DNA of 64,000 nucleotides from JAFEDN01 sp963795715 (GTDB lineage Bacteria > Pseudomonadota > Gammaproteobacteria > Coxiellales > Coxiellaceae). Position 1 is the stretch's first letter, and each line of letters begins with the position of its first letter. The position numbers and the translations under genes are program-made. Positions 53,216 to 63,233 of this stretch are shown here, in pieces. The stretch spans positions 372,001-436,000 of the forward strand of contig CAWCIY010000003.1 of the NCBI GenBank assembly GCA_963795715.1, read 5' to 3'. The notes below the pieces were generated by a model. The model saw only the letters and a list, made by a program, of their open reading frames with translations. It was not told the DNA's origin and ran no database searches.

Positions 53216-54263
53216 AACGCTTGGGCATTTTAGGTGGGGGTCAATTGGCGCGGATGTTGGCATTAGCCGGTTATCCGCTGGGTATTAAGACATTATGCAT
53301 AGATCCCAGTCCCGAAGCTTGTGCTGCCGAGGTGACTGAAGTCATCCACGCTGAATTAACTGACGAATCTGCATTACGCCGGTTTTTAGCCGCGGTCGAT
53401 ATCGTCACTTATGAAACCGAAAACATTCCTTTGACCTGCGCCAACTTGATTGCACAAACTCATCCGCTATACCCATCCGTTGAATCATTAACCATTGCTC
53501 AAGACCGCTGGCATGAAAAAACATTTTTTCAATCTTTGCAAATCCCCACTCCGGCGTTCGCAGATATTACCAGCGAAGCGGAACTCAATAGCGCCGTTAA
53601 AGATTTGGGATTACCCGCGGTGCTGAAAACCAGACGCATGGGATATGATGGCAAAGGACAATTTATTATAAAAACACCTGCCGATATTGTCAGCGCCTGG
53701 CAAATTTAAAAAATTCTGCGCTAATATTGGAAGAATTCGTACCATTTAAATATGAAATATCTTTAATTGCCGTGCGCAATCAACAAGGTAACATTCGTTT
53801 TTATCCGCTGACACGTAACCAGCATAGTCAAGGAATTTTACGCTCATCTCAAGCGCCATTTAATCACCCTGAGCTGGAAGAACAAGCTCAAAATCACCTC
53901 GTTAAAATTTTAGAAAAACTGGCTTATGTCGGCGTGCTGACTGTTGAATTTTTTTATGATGGCAATCAGTTAATCGCCAATGAAATGGCGCCACGCGTGC
54001 ATAATTCCGGGCATTGGACGATTGAAGGCGCGGAAACCAGTCAATTTGAAAACCACTTACGGGCTGTTTTTAACTGGCCTTTAGGTTGCACTGAAGCAAG
54101 GGGAAATTGCTTTATGCTAAATTGCATCGGTGAAATGCCGCCACCGCCAATTTATTTACAAATTCCTGAGGCGCATTACCACACTTACGGGAAAATTCCA
54201 CGGCCTGGCCGCAAATTAGGTCATATAACACTCATTGAAAAACTACAAAACACTCTTAACTAA
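53212..54263 (+). pseudogene. purK: N5-carboxyaminoimidazole ribonucleotide synthase, one frameshift
   Basis: PurK makes N5-CAIR from AIR, ATP and bicarbonate, using an ATP-grasp fold. It starts MKRLGILGGGQLARMLALAG, then TRRMGYDGKGQFIIK. At about 53705 the frame stops in CAAATTTAAAAAATT; one more T gives SAWQILKNSALILEEFVPFK and continues to NEMAPRVHNSGHWTIEGAET and the normal end. The span is one base short of whole codons. The start overlaps the purE stop, the usual purEK operon. Confidence 0.9.
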
Positions 54264-54975
54264 ACTATCTGCCAACAACTTAGGTGTTGAGTAATGGGGC
54301 GCATGCCCACAATCGAGTGTTAAAACTTGACAAGGCCATCGGTTATGCATAAATCTTTGCAGCTCAATACTGACAGAAAAATCGCGGGTGCATTCTATAT
54401 AAGTTTTAGGAACGGCTCCAAATTTATCGCTAGTTAGCCTGACATTTCCATAGAATGGCAAAAGTGGTTCTATCTGCAAACGGGATAAAGCCAATTCAGT
54501 GACTTCAGGGGGACAATCATTATAAAAAAGTTTATCCAAACCAGTTTTGTCTAATAAAATTGATTTGGCGCGACGATCAATCAACATATTTTTACTAATA
54601 CCAATGATAGGAGAACGCTTAGCTAAATCCATTAAAGATTCTCCATCCACCGGAAAGAAAAGCGCTGACATAAACCAGCTTATGGATGGGCATGTTCTCC
54701 GCCACTTGGCTGACCACCATCCCAGACATGCTATGACCTACTAAAACCACCCGCCCACGATCCATTTCTTGGATTTTTTTACAGACAAAAGTAACATAGG
54801 TATTCAGGTTAATTTTGTGGTAATCCATTCCATTGTTATTGCCGTGTCCTGGTAAATCCAATAGTTCAACTGCATAACCTTCTTGGACCAATAATTGTTG
54901 AACTTCCGCCCAACCCTCACTCGCCTGCCATGAGCCATGTAGAATAAAAAAAGTAGCGCTATTTTTGTTTGTCAT
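54243..54975 (-). pseudogene. Alpha/beta hydrolase, one frameshift
   Basis: The first part reads MTNKNSATFFILHGSWQASE with the oxyanion HGSW, then LLDLPGHGNNN and the nucleophile elbow VVLVGHSMSGMVVSQVAENM. At about 54655 the frame shifts; the second part (FPVDGESLMDLAKRSPIIGI to LTLDCGHAPHYSTPKLLADS) holds the catalytic His in CGHAPHYS. The layout fits the salicylate or methyl-ester hydrolase group of plants and bacteria. It meets purK tail to tail with 21 bases of overlap. It is divergent from ubiE-like gene by about 60 bases. One indel separates two healthy halves. Confidence 0.82.
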
Positions 54976-55034
54976 TGCAATAATCCCATGTGAAACATGA
55001 AACACATTATAGTTTTGAGTGCTATAATTGCAAT

Positions 55035-55763
55035 ATGATTACTAAATTTTCTCTCGGCAATAGCGAAGTTCTGAAGGACCCCAACCAAAAGCGCCAGCTT
55101 AACCGAGAAATGTTCGCCATCATTGCCCCAAAATATTCTAAGATTACTCAGATCTTGTCGTTTGGCCAGGACCGACGCTGGAAACAAGATTTAATAAACT
55201 CTTTACCGGATTTAGCAACTCCTTTCTGTTTAGATATTGCCTGTGGATCTGGTGATATTACTCAACAATTGGCGTTTCGCTTCCCCCAAGGAAAAGTCAT
55301 TGGCATTGATATTTGCCCGGAAATGCTAAAACAAGCTGAGTCAAAACAAAATTCTAACTGCCAATATGTTTTGGCAGATATGCTGCAACTTCCAGTGGCG
55401 GATAACTCTATTGATATAGTAACCGGTGGGTACGCTTTAAGAAATTCCCCTCATTTAAAAGAATCATTAAAAATAATATTTCAAAAATTAAAACCGGGTG
55501 GGACCGCTGCATTTTTAGATTTCTCTAAACCTGCCAATCCCAAAAAAGCCTTTTTACAATACAAACTATTAAAATTTTGGACTCGAACTTGGGGGTTGGT
55601 ATTTCACAGAAATGCAGATGTCTATGGTTATATTGCAGAAAGCCTGGCTCTTTATCCCAATCAGGAAGAATTGCGCCAACTCATCTTAGAAACTGGTTTT
55701 AGTGATTATCGCAAAGTTGAGTATTTAGGCGGATTTACCGCATTCATCCAATTTAAAAAATGA
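55035..55763 (+). CDS. UbiE/MenG-like SAM-dependent C-methyltransferase
   Basis: The 242-residue protein has the UbiE layout: MFAIIAPKYSKITQILSFGQ for the family N-terminus, LDIACGSGDITQQLAFRFPQ for SAM binding, MLQLPVADNSIDIVTGGYAL and RNSPHLKESLKIIFQKLKPG. UbiE methylates quinone precursors. Here the gene overlaps the start of a type III polyketide synthase gene by four bases, so a role in methylating the polyketide is as likely as quinone synthesis. TRTWGLVFHRNADVYGYIAE replaces the usual UbiE C-terminal text, which supports divergence of function. ATG at 55035 is chosen over an upstream in-frame start. Confidence 0.82.
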   Translation: MITKFSLGNSEVLKDPNQKRQLNREMFAIIAPKYSKITQILSFGQDRRWKQDLINSLPDLATPFCLDIACGSGDITQQLAFRFPQGKVIGIDICPEMLKQAESKQNSNCQYVLADMLQLPVADNSIDIVTGGYALRNSPHLKESLKIIFQKLKPGGTAAFLDFSKPANPKKAFLQYKLLKFWTRTWGLVFHRNADVYGYIAESLALYPNQEELRQLILETGFSDYRKVEYLGGFTAFIQFKK

Positions 55764-56830
55764 ACAATAGTTACATCATCAGTATGGGTTTAGCTTCACC
55801 TGAAACTAAACTATCGCAACAAAAAGCTGCCGAATATCTCGCACAAAAATTAAAATATAATGAAAGAGAAACCAAAAGACTCGTTAGACTATATAAAAAA
55901 ACAGGCATAAACTATCGTTACACCATCTTAAATTTACAAGATACATATTTAAATATACCAGACGCCAGCACTGCTGAACGTATGAAATTATATGAACATA
56001 ACGCGATGTCTTTGGCAGAAAAAGCCATCCGAAACACAGTTAAACCTGAATTATTGCAGAATATAACTCATATCATTACAGTGAGTTGCACCGGAATGTA
56101 CGCGCCTGGTCTGGATATTGAATTAGTCCTCAAACTCAATTTGCCCAAAGATGTAGAAAGAAACTGTATTAATTTCATGGGATGCTATGGCGCATTCAAT
56201 GCTTTAAAACAAGCCAATTATATCTGTCGGCAAAATCCTGAAGCCTATGTATTGATCGTGTGCATAGAACTTTGCTCGTTGCACTTACAAAAAATTCAAA
56301 GCATGGATCATTTCATTGCCAACGCCATCTTCGGTGACGGCGCCGCCTGTGTACTGGTCCACGGAAAACCGCAAAAAGGACAAAATTTTCTTTTGCAAGA
56401 ATTCCATTGTGCATTGGCGCCCAGCAAACAACCGGCCATGGCTTGGTATGTCAGAAATCATGGTTTTGATATTATTCTATCTAGTTATGTCCCCGACATT
56501 TTAAGCAATCATATTAAAGAACCGGTAGAGAAATTATTGAAAAGCTTACAACTCAATCCAGAAGACATTCATTACTATGCTATTCATCCCGGTGGTAAAG
56601 AAATATTATCTGCTATCGAAAAAGTTTTAGCTATTGAAAAAGAAAAAAATCAGCCCGCTCATGAGGTGCTGCAAGATTATGGCAATATGTCTTCACCCAC
56701 CATTCTTTATGTGCTTAAAAAATGGTTCGACCAACTGCAGTCTCCTACAGAAAAAAATATCTTAGCGATGGCTTTTGGACCCGGTTTAACCATTGAATCT
56801 GCTTTATTAAAGACTCATTGGCATGCTTAA
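55760..56830 (+). CDS. Type III polyketide synthase (chalcone/stilbene synthase-like)
   Basis: The 356-residue protein keeps the Cys-His-Asn triad: Cys near residue 142 in NFMGCYGAFNALKQA, His near 276 in YAIHPGGKEIL, and Asn near 309 in YGNMSSPTILYVLKKW. ITVSCTGMYAPGLDIELVLK and GDGAACVLVHG are further family marks. Such enzymes extend an acyl-CoA with malonyl-CoA and close the chain to pyrones, resorcinols or phloroglucinols. It overlaps genes on both sides by 4 and 8 bases, with two methyltransferases and a putative exporter, so the product is probably methylated and exported. Starter unit and product cannot be told from sequence. Confidence 0.93.
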   Translation: MNNSYIISMGLASPETKLSQQKAAEYLAQKLKYNERETKRLVRLYKKTGINYRYTILNLQDTYLNIPDASTAERMKLYEHNAMSLAEKAIRNTVKPELLQNITHIITVSCTGMYAPGLDIELVLKLNLPKDVERNCINFMGCYGAFNALKQANYICRQNPEAYVLIVCIELCSLHLQKIQSMDHFIANAIFGDGAACVLVHGKPQKGQNFLLQEFHCALAPSKQPAMAWYVRNHGFDIILSSYVPDILSNHIKEPVEKLLKSLQLNPEDIHYYAIHPGGKEILSAIEKVLAIEKEKNQPAHEVLQDYGNMSSPTILYVLKKWFDQLQSPTEKNILAMAFGPGLTIESALLKTHWHA

Positions 56831-57560
56831 TTTTTTCCGAGGCTTTCAACAACGAAGCTCTGCAAAAGAACTCTTAGATGATTTTAATTTAACCGGTCCA
56901 CAGCTTAAGCAAAATTTACAAAATTTAGCGAATGTCAATGAGTATTTCGGGGGCTATGCACTTGTCTTAAATGCGCTTAAAAAGATTGATTTATCAAAAA
57001 TTGAAAAGAACCCTGTTTCAATAAAATTAACAGATTTAGGCTGTGGCAATGGAGACATGTTAAGAAAATTAGCCTATAGGCTGAGTAAAAAAAATTGGCG
57101 CTGGCAATTAACTGGGGTAGACGCCAATAAAACCAGCATAGAACTTGCCAAGACACTTTCCAAAAATTCTCCTATTTCTATTCAATATCAGATAAGTGAT
57201 ATTTTTTCTGAAGATTTTAAAAAACAAACCCACGACATTGTTTTGCTATGTAGCATCTGTCATCATTTTAGCGACTCGGAATTAATTGCTTTGCTAACCC
57301 AATTGCAAATGCAAACGCAAATCATTATCATTAGTGATTGGCATCGTCATTGGTTACCCTTTTCTGCTATTAAAATTTTAAACATTTTTTGGAAATGTTC
57401 TTATCTTGAAAAACATGATGGGCCTTTATCTATTCGTAAAGCCTTCGTGCGCAAAGAATTAATTGAAATTTTGGTTCGCGCAAAAATACCCTATTACCAA
57501 ATTAAATGGCGTTGGCCTTTTCGCTATCAAATTCTCATCTTGAATTCTGAAGCAAAATAA
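56823..57560 (+). CDS. SAM-dependent methyltransferase of the polyketide operon
   Basis: The 245-residue protein has a class I methyltransferase core: KLTDLGCGNGDMLRKLAYRL, WQLTGVDANKTSIELAK, HDIVLLCSICHHFSDSELIA and IIISDWHRHWLPFSAIKILN. The N-terminal LLDDFNLTGPQLKQNLQNLA and GGYALVLNALKK match methyltransferases that sit beside type III polyketide synthases in other bacteria. It overlaps the synthase by eight bases. An O- or C-methyl transfer to the polyketide is likely. Confidence 0.88.
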   Translation: MLNFFRGFQQRSSAKELLDDFNLTGPQLKQNLQNLANVNEYFGGYALVLNALKKIDLSKIEKNPVSIKLTDLGCGNGDMLRKLAYRLSKKNWRWQLTGVDANKTSIELAKTLSKNSPISIQYQISDIFSEDFKKQTHDIVLLCSICHHFSDSELIALLTQLQMQTQIIIISDWHRHWLPFSAIKILNIFWKCSYLEKHDGPLSIRKAFVRKELIEILVRAKIPYYQIKWRWPFRYQILILNSEAK

Positions 57561-57597
57561 AGTAATGTGCATCATCCCAAAAAAAAAAGAGAAAAAA

Positions 57598-59277
57598 ATG
57601 TTGAGAGAACCCCTTATGAATACAGAGGAAACAGAATTAGAAGCTAAAGTTTCAAAAAGATTTTCCCTTCTAAGAAATATTCCACAAATAACCATTACCT
57701 CCGGGCTAATGCTGATCTCTTATGCCTACAGTGGTATGATTTTGTACGGTAATGTCATCGCATTGGAATTGGAAGAATCTGCAGGCGCGGGGTTTTTTCT
57801 GACATTAGTTGATTTCGGAGTGGTGGCTTCAGCTTGCAGTTGTCTGGTGATTGGATTTATCAGTAAGGAACCTTACAATGAGTTACAACAGCTGAAAGAA
57901 GAATTAATCATAGAACAACAGGGTGATCAGAAACTTTTAGAAGAGCTCCCCACAGACTCAAGCTCAACAGAACAAAAAATACAAGAAAAAATTCATTTTA
58001 TCTCAAATTTACCCATTACAGGTATGCAACTTGCCACCCCATTTATAATCGGCTGTGCTGGTATTTTTGCCGGCAGTAGTTTTGTTCTACCGCTAATGGG
58101 AGTTGATCGCAGTACAGCAGAATCATTCAGATGGGCGTCTTTAATTAGTATCCCGTCGCTACCCCTTTATGCGTTCCGCTTTGGTAATGAAAAGATTTTA
58201 TTTGCTGCCGAAAAATACCTATTTATCATTATGGCCAGCATCACAGGCCTGGTACTGGGGGTGGTAGCTGAAAATGAACTTTGCTTAAACCAAAACTGGG
58301 GTGTCACTGGCATGGCTGCAAGTATGTTGGTTGAGAATATCTTCACCACCACTGTGACCATGCTGGGAATACACTTTATGAGTGCTTTTAAAGATATTCC
58401 TTTTCGTCGTAGTATTTTGAGTTGTGGTGACCAAACTATTAGAGAGGGCATCAAACCAATCTCTAGAAGCATTAATTACACCTATTCCAGTGAATGGCTG
58501 TGCGCTCTTTTTCGAAGCTATGTAGCCAACAAGGTAGGACCGATAGCAGGTGCTGCTCAAAATTATGTAACTCAGATCTACGTTACTGTTTTTATGGTTT
58601 CAAACGCTGTCAGTGAAGCCATTTCATTGGGTTTAAAAGCCATCCCCAAAGCGGTAGCGCAAGAATTGAAAATACCCATCAATGTGGCCAAAACACATCC
58701 TGTAACGCAAAGGTTGCAGTGCCGTTATGCGCATACCGGTATACTCACTGGAACGATCATCAACGGAGCCTTAGTAATCTTAGTCAGTGTTAACCGCGAA
58801 ATTTTAACAACGTGGCTTAATCCTAATGTCAGCAGTCAGGTCAAAGAAGCAGGTGATTCAGTAATTCTCTACGGCGGTGCATGCAGTCTTCTATTTGGCG
58901 CTGCAGTAATGATGCGCCAAGCCCAAGCTTCACAAGTGAATTATTGGGCGCACAAGACTTACAACACGGTTATTTGGGTTGGAGGAGCTAGTTATTCCGC
59001 TGTAGCTGCTTTAGTTTTTAATCAAGGACTTAAGGGCGTTAATCAAGGCGCCCTCTTTGGTGCATTTTTAGGCTTTCTGGCGGTATTACCTGGTTATCTC
59101 AATGCATTTAGTCCTACTAGCCGTGTGACTTCGGTTTTAAATAATATTGGAAGTGGCTTAAGTAATCTCAGCAACAACTGTAGTAATTTATTTGGATCGA
59201 TAAAACGCAGAATTTGGAATAGCTCAACCGTGCAACCAACCATACAGGGACAAAGTATACCCCCCCTTACCCCGTGA
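57598..59277 (+). CDS. MATE-like multidrug/metabolite exporter
   Basis: The 559-residue membrane protein has about twelve hydrophobic segments in MATE order (PQITITSGLMLISYAYSGMI, QNWGVTGMAASMLVENIFTT, AVSEAISLGLKAIPKAVAQE). A charged loop (residues about 90-135, ELIIEQQGDQKLLEELPTDS) is longer than usual. ATG at 57598 is preferred; an earlier in-frame ATG at 57565 would add a Lys-rich tail. It follows the methyltransferase closely and could export the polyketide product. MATE proteins couple export to sodium or proton entry. The C-terminal 50 residues are soluble and Ser/Asn-rich. Confidence 0.8.
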   Translation: MLREPLMNTEETELEAKVSKRFSLLRNIPQITITSGLMLISYAYSGMILYGNVIALELEESAGAGFFLTLVDFGVVASACSCLVIGFISKEPYNELQQLKEELIIEQQGDQKLLEELPTDSSSTEQKIQEKIHFISNLPITGMQLATPFIIGCAGIFAGSSFVLPLMGVDRSTAESFRWASLISIPSLPLYAFRFGNEKILFAAEKYLFIIMASITGLVLGVVAENELCLNQNWGVTGMAASMLVENIFTTTVTMLGIHFMSAFKDIPFRRSILSCGDQTIREGIKPISRSINYTYSSEWLCALFRSYVANKVGPIAGAAQNYVTQIYVTVFMVSNAVSEAISLGLKAIPKAVAQELKIPINVAKTHPVTQRLQCRYAHTGILTGTIINGALVILVSVNREILTTWLNPNVSSQVKEAGDSVILYGGACSLLFGAAVMMRQAQASQVNYWAHKTYNTVIWVGGASYSAVAALVFNQGLKGVNQGALFGAFLGFLAVLPGYLNAFSPTSRVTSVLNNIGSGLSNLSNNCSNLFGSIKRRIWNSSTVQPTIQGQSIPPLTP

Positions 59278-59286
59278 ACGGTTACG

Positions 59287-59751
59287 TTACTGCAATTTGC
59301 TGGTCATCAAAAAGAATACCCCTATCAGGCTTAGGAATGCCGGCCAGCCTAAGAAAAACCATAATCTAAAATAACGAAAATAAGATTCCGGCAGGGCGCT
59401 TCGAGTGCTATCAGCCCGACTACTCAGATTGCGCATTTGAATTTGTAAGTAAACCACTGGAAACCAACAACAGGCTGCAATCAAATAACCTAGAATAGAA
59501 CCCCACAACCACAACGAAGTAAAAGAAAAACCAGCTAAATGTACCATCCAAAAACCGGTAACCGGTTGAATAAAGCCAGAACTACCAGTAAATATCCAAT
59601 CAACCAATACCACGTAACGCGCCATCGCAGCAATGACGGTTACATTTTTAGTTTTATGAGCAAACCACATCGTGCAGGCAGTACCCATTCCCGTACCAAA
59701 CAAGACGGTAGAACTCAAAATATGAATGTACTTCACCCAAATATAAAGCAT
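59287..59751 (-). CDS. DUF2269 family membrane protein
   Basis: The 154-residue protein starts MLYIWVKYIHILSSTVLFGT at the ATG overlapping the stop of the SDR-DoxX gene, and has four transmembrane segments with FAHKTKNVTVIAAMARYVVL and PVTGFWMVHLAGFSFTSLWL. This matches DUF2269 (COG5528). The repeated His residues in the membrane segments hint at a redox or heme-linked job, but none is assigned. It is regularly next to SDR or DoxX genes, as here. Confidence 0.85.
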   Translation of the reverse strand: MLYIWVKYIHILSSTVLFGTGMGTACTMWFAHKTKNVTVIAAMARYVVLVDWIFTGSSGFIQPVTGFWMVHLAGFSFTSLWLWGSILGYLIAACCWFPVVYLQIQMRNLSSRADSTRSALPESYFRYFRLWFFLGWPAFLSLIGVFFLMTSKLQ

Positions 59752-61049
59752 CAGCGTTTGGACTCCATTGCCCAATAAACTAAAGTGGCTGCTAATAATG
59801 GAATATTTTTCGCTACAGGCCCAAATGGATCTAACCACATAAATGGTAATTTCCACGTAATTAAAGCAGTGTACACCAGCAGCAAACAGAATTGTAACAC
59901 AATGACTTTAGATAATTTAAAATTAAAGAGCATCGCCAAACCCAAACCAGCGTCCAATACAGCTGCTGAATAGAAAACAAAGGGCTGCATCCTACCGGAA
60001 ATACCCATGTGAGTAAGCAACTGGTATGAGGAGTTTTTTGAATATAAGAAAAGAGAACAAATGGCAGTAAAAAGCCAAATGAAAGCAATACTCAAGCGTA
60101 GCAATGGTTTTAGAAAAAAAAGTCTGGCGTGCCAGTGATCTTGTACAGTACTGGGTTTGATGAACTGTCCTTGAATAAAATCCAAAGGCCTAAATCCAAT
60201 TTCATTTTGAAACCGCTGTGCTTGCTGCTCGGTTGCTAAATTATTTTGTAACAGCAATTCCAAAGAAGTGGAATTCATCCCCGAATACGGTATTAAGTCA
60301 CCCAATTTAGAACCCAGACGGATCATCCAAATAGGAACGTGATATTTTTTGGCAGGTGAAATTCCCAACCATGCGCGTATGCTGGCAAGAATATCACCCA
60401 GCTCTATTTTTTGTGGCCCTACCGCGCACAACAATTTAGATGCTTGAGATTCTGAATTAACAAATGCTATGACTGCCTTAGATAAATCCTCAACATGAAT
60501 CGGCTGTAGCTGTTGAGTTCCTTTTCCTGGCACCGGCAAAATAACCGGTAATGCAGCCAATCCTCTAAAAAGAGAACTGCCGCCATAAGACCCTTTCCCA
60601 TATACCAGCGAAGGACGTAAAATAATCGCCGTAATAGGTAAAGAAAGTAAATACTCATCCATAGCTCGCTTACTTTGGGCATAGGCTACTTCCACCTTAT
60701 CTATACCTAAAGCTGAAATTTGAATTACTTTTTTAACACCCGCTTGCACACAAGTATCGAACAAAACCTTCGGTGTATGATAATGAATATCCCACACCCG
60801 CTCAGGCGTTGGATGATATAAAATGCCTACACAATTAATGACTATTTCGATGTCTTTCAATCTTTCCAACCAAACTGCACTGCTTTGATCTTTAAAAAAA
60901 TCACAACCGATGATTTTGGCATTAGGAAAAATACGTTGTGCATATCCCACGTCTCTGACACCACAAGTGACTTGATGTCCTTGAAATAAAAGCTCAGTAA
61001 CGATATGAGAAGCAATAAAACCAGATGCCCCAGTAATCAAAATATTCAT
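59751..61049 (-). CDS. NAD(P)-binding SDR/epimerase fused to a DoxX-like membrane domain
   Basis: The 432-residue protein has an atypical SDR domain of about 290 residues: MNILITGASGFIASHIVTEL (nucleotide loop GxSGFIA), VINCVGILYHPTPERVWDIH, and YAQSKRAMDEYLLSLPI as the YxxxK active site. The C-terminal 130 residues have four transmembrane helices of DoxX type (LLRLSIAFIWLFTAICSLFL, AVLDAGLGLAMLFN). The fusion is known from other gammaproteobacteria and may act on a membrane quinone or lipid. It overlaps DUF2269 by one base and ends 11 bases from uvrD, so the three may be co-transcribed after uvrD. Confidence 0.88.
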   Translation of the reverse strand: MNILITGASGFIASHIVTELLFQGHQVTCGVRDVGYAQRIFPNAKIIGCDFFKDQSSAVWLERLKDIEIVINCVGILYHPTPERVWDIHYHTPKVLFDTCVQAGVKKVIQISALGIDKVEVAYAQSKRAMDEYLLSLPITAIILRPSLVYGKGSYGGSSLFRGLAALPVILPVPGKGTQQLQPIHVEDLSKAVIAFVNSESQASKLLCAVGPQKIELGDILASIRAWLGISPAKKYHVPIWMIRLGSKLGDLIPYSGMNSTSLELLLQNNLATEQQAQRFQNEIGFRPLDFIQGQFIKPSTVQDHWHARLFFLKPLLRLSIAFIWLFTAICSLFLYSKNSSYQLLTHMGISGRMQPFVFYSAAVLDAGLGLAMLFNFKLSKVIVLQFCLLLVYTALITWKLPFMWLDPFGPVAKNIPLLAATLVYWAMESKR

Positions 61050-61060
61050 TTTTTTATCTC

Positions 61061-63217
61061 TTAAATCGGTTCAAGTTTTGCAAAGCTGGCCACCAACCAC
61101 TTGACACCCTGTTCATCAAATTTCACTTGAACCCGAGTATGTTCACCCTTGCCTTCTGCACCAATAATAATACCTGAGCCAAAACGCGCGTGTTTTACAC
61201 GCTGTCCCATCCGCAAACCCGGGAGCTGCGAAATATCTTCTTCAGCAACGGCATGGGCCATTGCAGGACGAGAGATTTTTACTGTTGGCCGCACCGCTTC
61301 GATGAGTTCAGCAGGAACCTCACTGAGAAATCGCGAAGGCGCATTGAACTTTTCCATGCCATGTAAATAACGGGTTTCAGCATAGCAAAAATATAATTTC
61401 TCCATAGCGCGTGTCATGCCGACATAACACAAGCGCCGTTCTTCTTCTAAGCCACCACCCTCGTCCAGTGACATTTTATGAGGAAATAATTCTTCTTCCA
61501 TTCCTACCAGAAAAACGATCGGGAATTCCAAACCTTTGGCGGCATGTAGTGTCATTAAATGCACGCAATCGGCATTTTCAGGCGCTTGACCTTCACCGGT
61601 CTCCAAGGCGACGTGCGCTAAAAAAGCATCTAGGACGCTGAGGTTTTCCGTTTCTTCCCGAGGATGAAATTGCCGGGTTGCGGTCACTAATTCTTCTAAG
61701 TTTTCTATGCGCGAAGCGCCTTTTTCAGATTTGTCTTTAGCATGATGAGCCAATAATCCAGTGATATGCAATACATCATTGGTTTTTTCATCCAGAGTTT
61801 GGACCTGTCCTAATTGCGCAAGCGTATTCATTAAATCTAAAAAGCTTTGTAGTGCTTTGCTGGCGCGGCTTCCCAAAGTAGCTTGCGCGAGCATTTGCTC
61901 AGCAGCTTGCCATAAAGAAAGATTGGCTTCCCTGGATTTTAGCCGTAATTCATTCAAAGTAGTTTCGCCTATTCCCCGAGGCGGTAAATTGACAATGCGT
62001 TCAAAAGCAGCATCATCCTGACGATTAGCCAGTAATCGCAAATAAGCTAAGGCGTCTTTTATTTCTGCACGTTCAAAAAATTTCAAGCCGCCGTAGATAT
62101 GATAAGCTATCCTGGCGTCAATGAGTTGTTCTTCCAAAATACGAGATTGGGCATTGGAGCGATACAAAATTGCGATATCTTTATAAGCATAACCTTGCCG
62201 AGCCCACTCCCGAATAGTAGAAACTACATAGTGCGCCTCATCTCGTTCGTTAAAAGCGGCATATAATATAATCGGCGCTCCGGTCTGCTCTTTAGTCCAC
62301 AGATTTTTTCCTAATCGATTGCGATTATGGCCGATCACAGCATTCGCAGCTTGTAAAATTACACTGGTGGAGCGGTAATTTTGTTCTAAACGAATCGTTT
62401 TACAATCCGCAAAATCTTTTGTAAAACGATGGATATTTTCAATTCTGGCGCCGCGCCAACTATAAATGGACTGGTCGTCATCGCCCACCGCCATCATAAA
62501 ATTTTTATCACCCGCCAATAATTTCAGCCACGAATATTGAATGGTATTAGTATCCTGAAACTCATCAACTAATATATGCTTGAATCTTTGCTGATAATGA
62601 TTCCTTAAATCAGCATTTTGCTGCAGGACTTCCAAAGAACGTAATAATAATTCAGCAAAATCGATCAGACCGCTGCGCCGGCATAATTCTTCATAAGCTG
62701 AGTAAACTTTCTGTAAAGTTTCATCAAAATAACTGTCTGTGGCTGCAGGACTTTGCGGCCGCAATCCCTCTTCTTTATTTTTATTAATAAACCATTGGGA
62801 TTGTTTCGGTGGCCAACGATTTTCATCCAGCTCCAACGCTTTATGAACTCTGCGTATTAAACGATATTGATCATCGGCATCTAAGATTTGAAAAGTATCC
62901 GGCAAACCAGCGGCCTGCCAATGCGCCCGTAAGAAACGATGCGCTAGACTATGAAAAGTACCCACCCACATTCCGGTCAAGGAAGTACCCAGCAAAGATT
63001 CGATGCGTGAACGCATTTCATAGGATGCTTTGTTGGTAAAAGTCACCGCCAATATGGAGTAAGGAGAAACATGCTCATGAAGCATGAGCCAGGCAATCCG
63101 ATGCACCAAAACTCGAGTTTTCCCGCTGCCCGCACCGGCTAAAATCAAAAGATTTCCTGGCTGGGCAGAAACCGCTTCTCGCTGAGCATCATTTAAAGTC
63201 TGTAATAAATGATTCAT
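61061..63217 (-). CDS. uvrD: DNA helicase II
   Basis: The 718-residue SF1A helicase has all motifs: Walker A LAGAGSGKTRVLVHRIAWLM at residues 28-34, DEFQDTN (motif II), VGDDDQSIYSWRGARIENI (motif III), LEQNYRS (IV), and the later LMTLHAAKGLEFPIVFLVGM and EERRLCYVGMTRAMEKLY. The C-terminal VKHARFGSGIIIGAEGKGEH and QVKFDEQGVKWLVASFAKLE separate UvrD from Rep. It unwinds DNA in mismatch and excision repair. Frame fully intact over 2.1 kb, in contrast to the origin genes. Confidence 0.96.
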   Translation of the reverse strand: MNHLLQTLNDAQREAVSAQPGNLLILAGAGSGKTRVLVHRIAWLMLHEHVSPYSILAVTFTNKASYEMRSRIESLLGTSLTGMWVGTFHSLAHRFLRAHWQAAGLPDTFQILDADDQYRLIRRVHKALELDENRWPPKQSQWFINKNKEEGLRPQSPAATDSYFDETLQKVYSAYEELCRRSGLIDFAELLLRSLEVLQQNADLRNHYQQRFKHILVDEFQDTNTIQYSWLKLLAGDKNFMMAVGDDDQSIYSWRGARIENIHRFTKDFADCKTIRLEQNYRSTSVILQAANAVIGHNRNRLGKNLWTKEQTGAPIILYAAFNERDEAHYVVSTIREWARQGYAYKDIAILYRSNAQSRILEEQLIDARIAYHIYGGLKFFERAEIKDALAYLRLLANRQDDAAFERIVNLPPRGIGETTLNELRLKSREANLSLWQAAEQMLAQATLGSRASKALQSFLDLMNTLAQLGQVQTLDEKTNDVLHITGLLAHHAKDKSEKGASRIENLEELVTATRQFHPREETENLSVLDAFLAHVALETGEGQAPENADCVHLMTLHAAKGLEFPIVFLVGMEEELFPHKMSLDEGGGLEEERRLCYVGMTRAMEKLYFCYAETRYLHGMEKFNAPSRFLSEVPAELIEAVRPTVKISRPAMAHAVAEEDISQLPGLRMGQRVKHARFGSGIIIGAEGKGEHTRVQVKFDEQGVKWLVASFAKLEPI

Positions 63218-63233
63218 CTAGGAATTGTACAGC

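Noticed and set aside
55000..55018. Possible third parS near the ubiE-like gene
   Set aside because: The palindrome-like run GTGAAACATGAAACAC lacks the central CACGTG core and is not symmetric.
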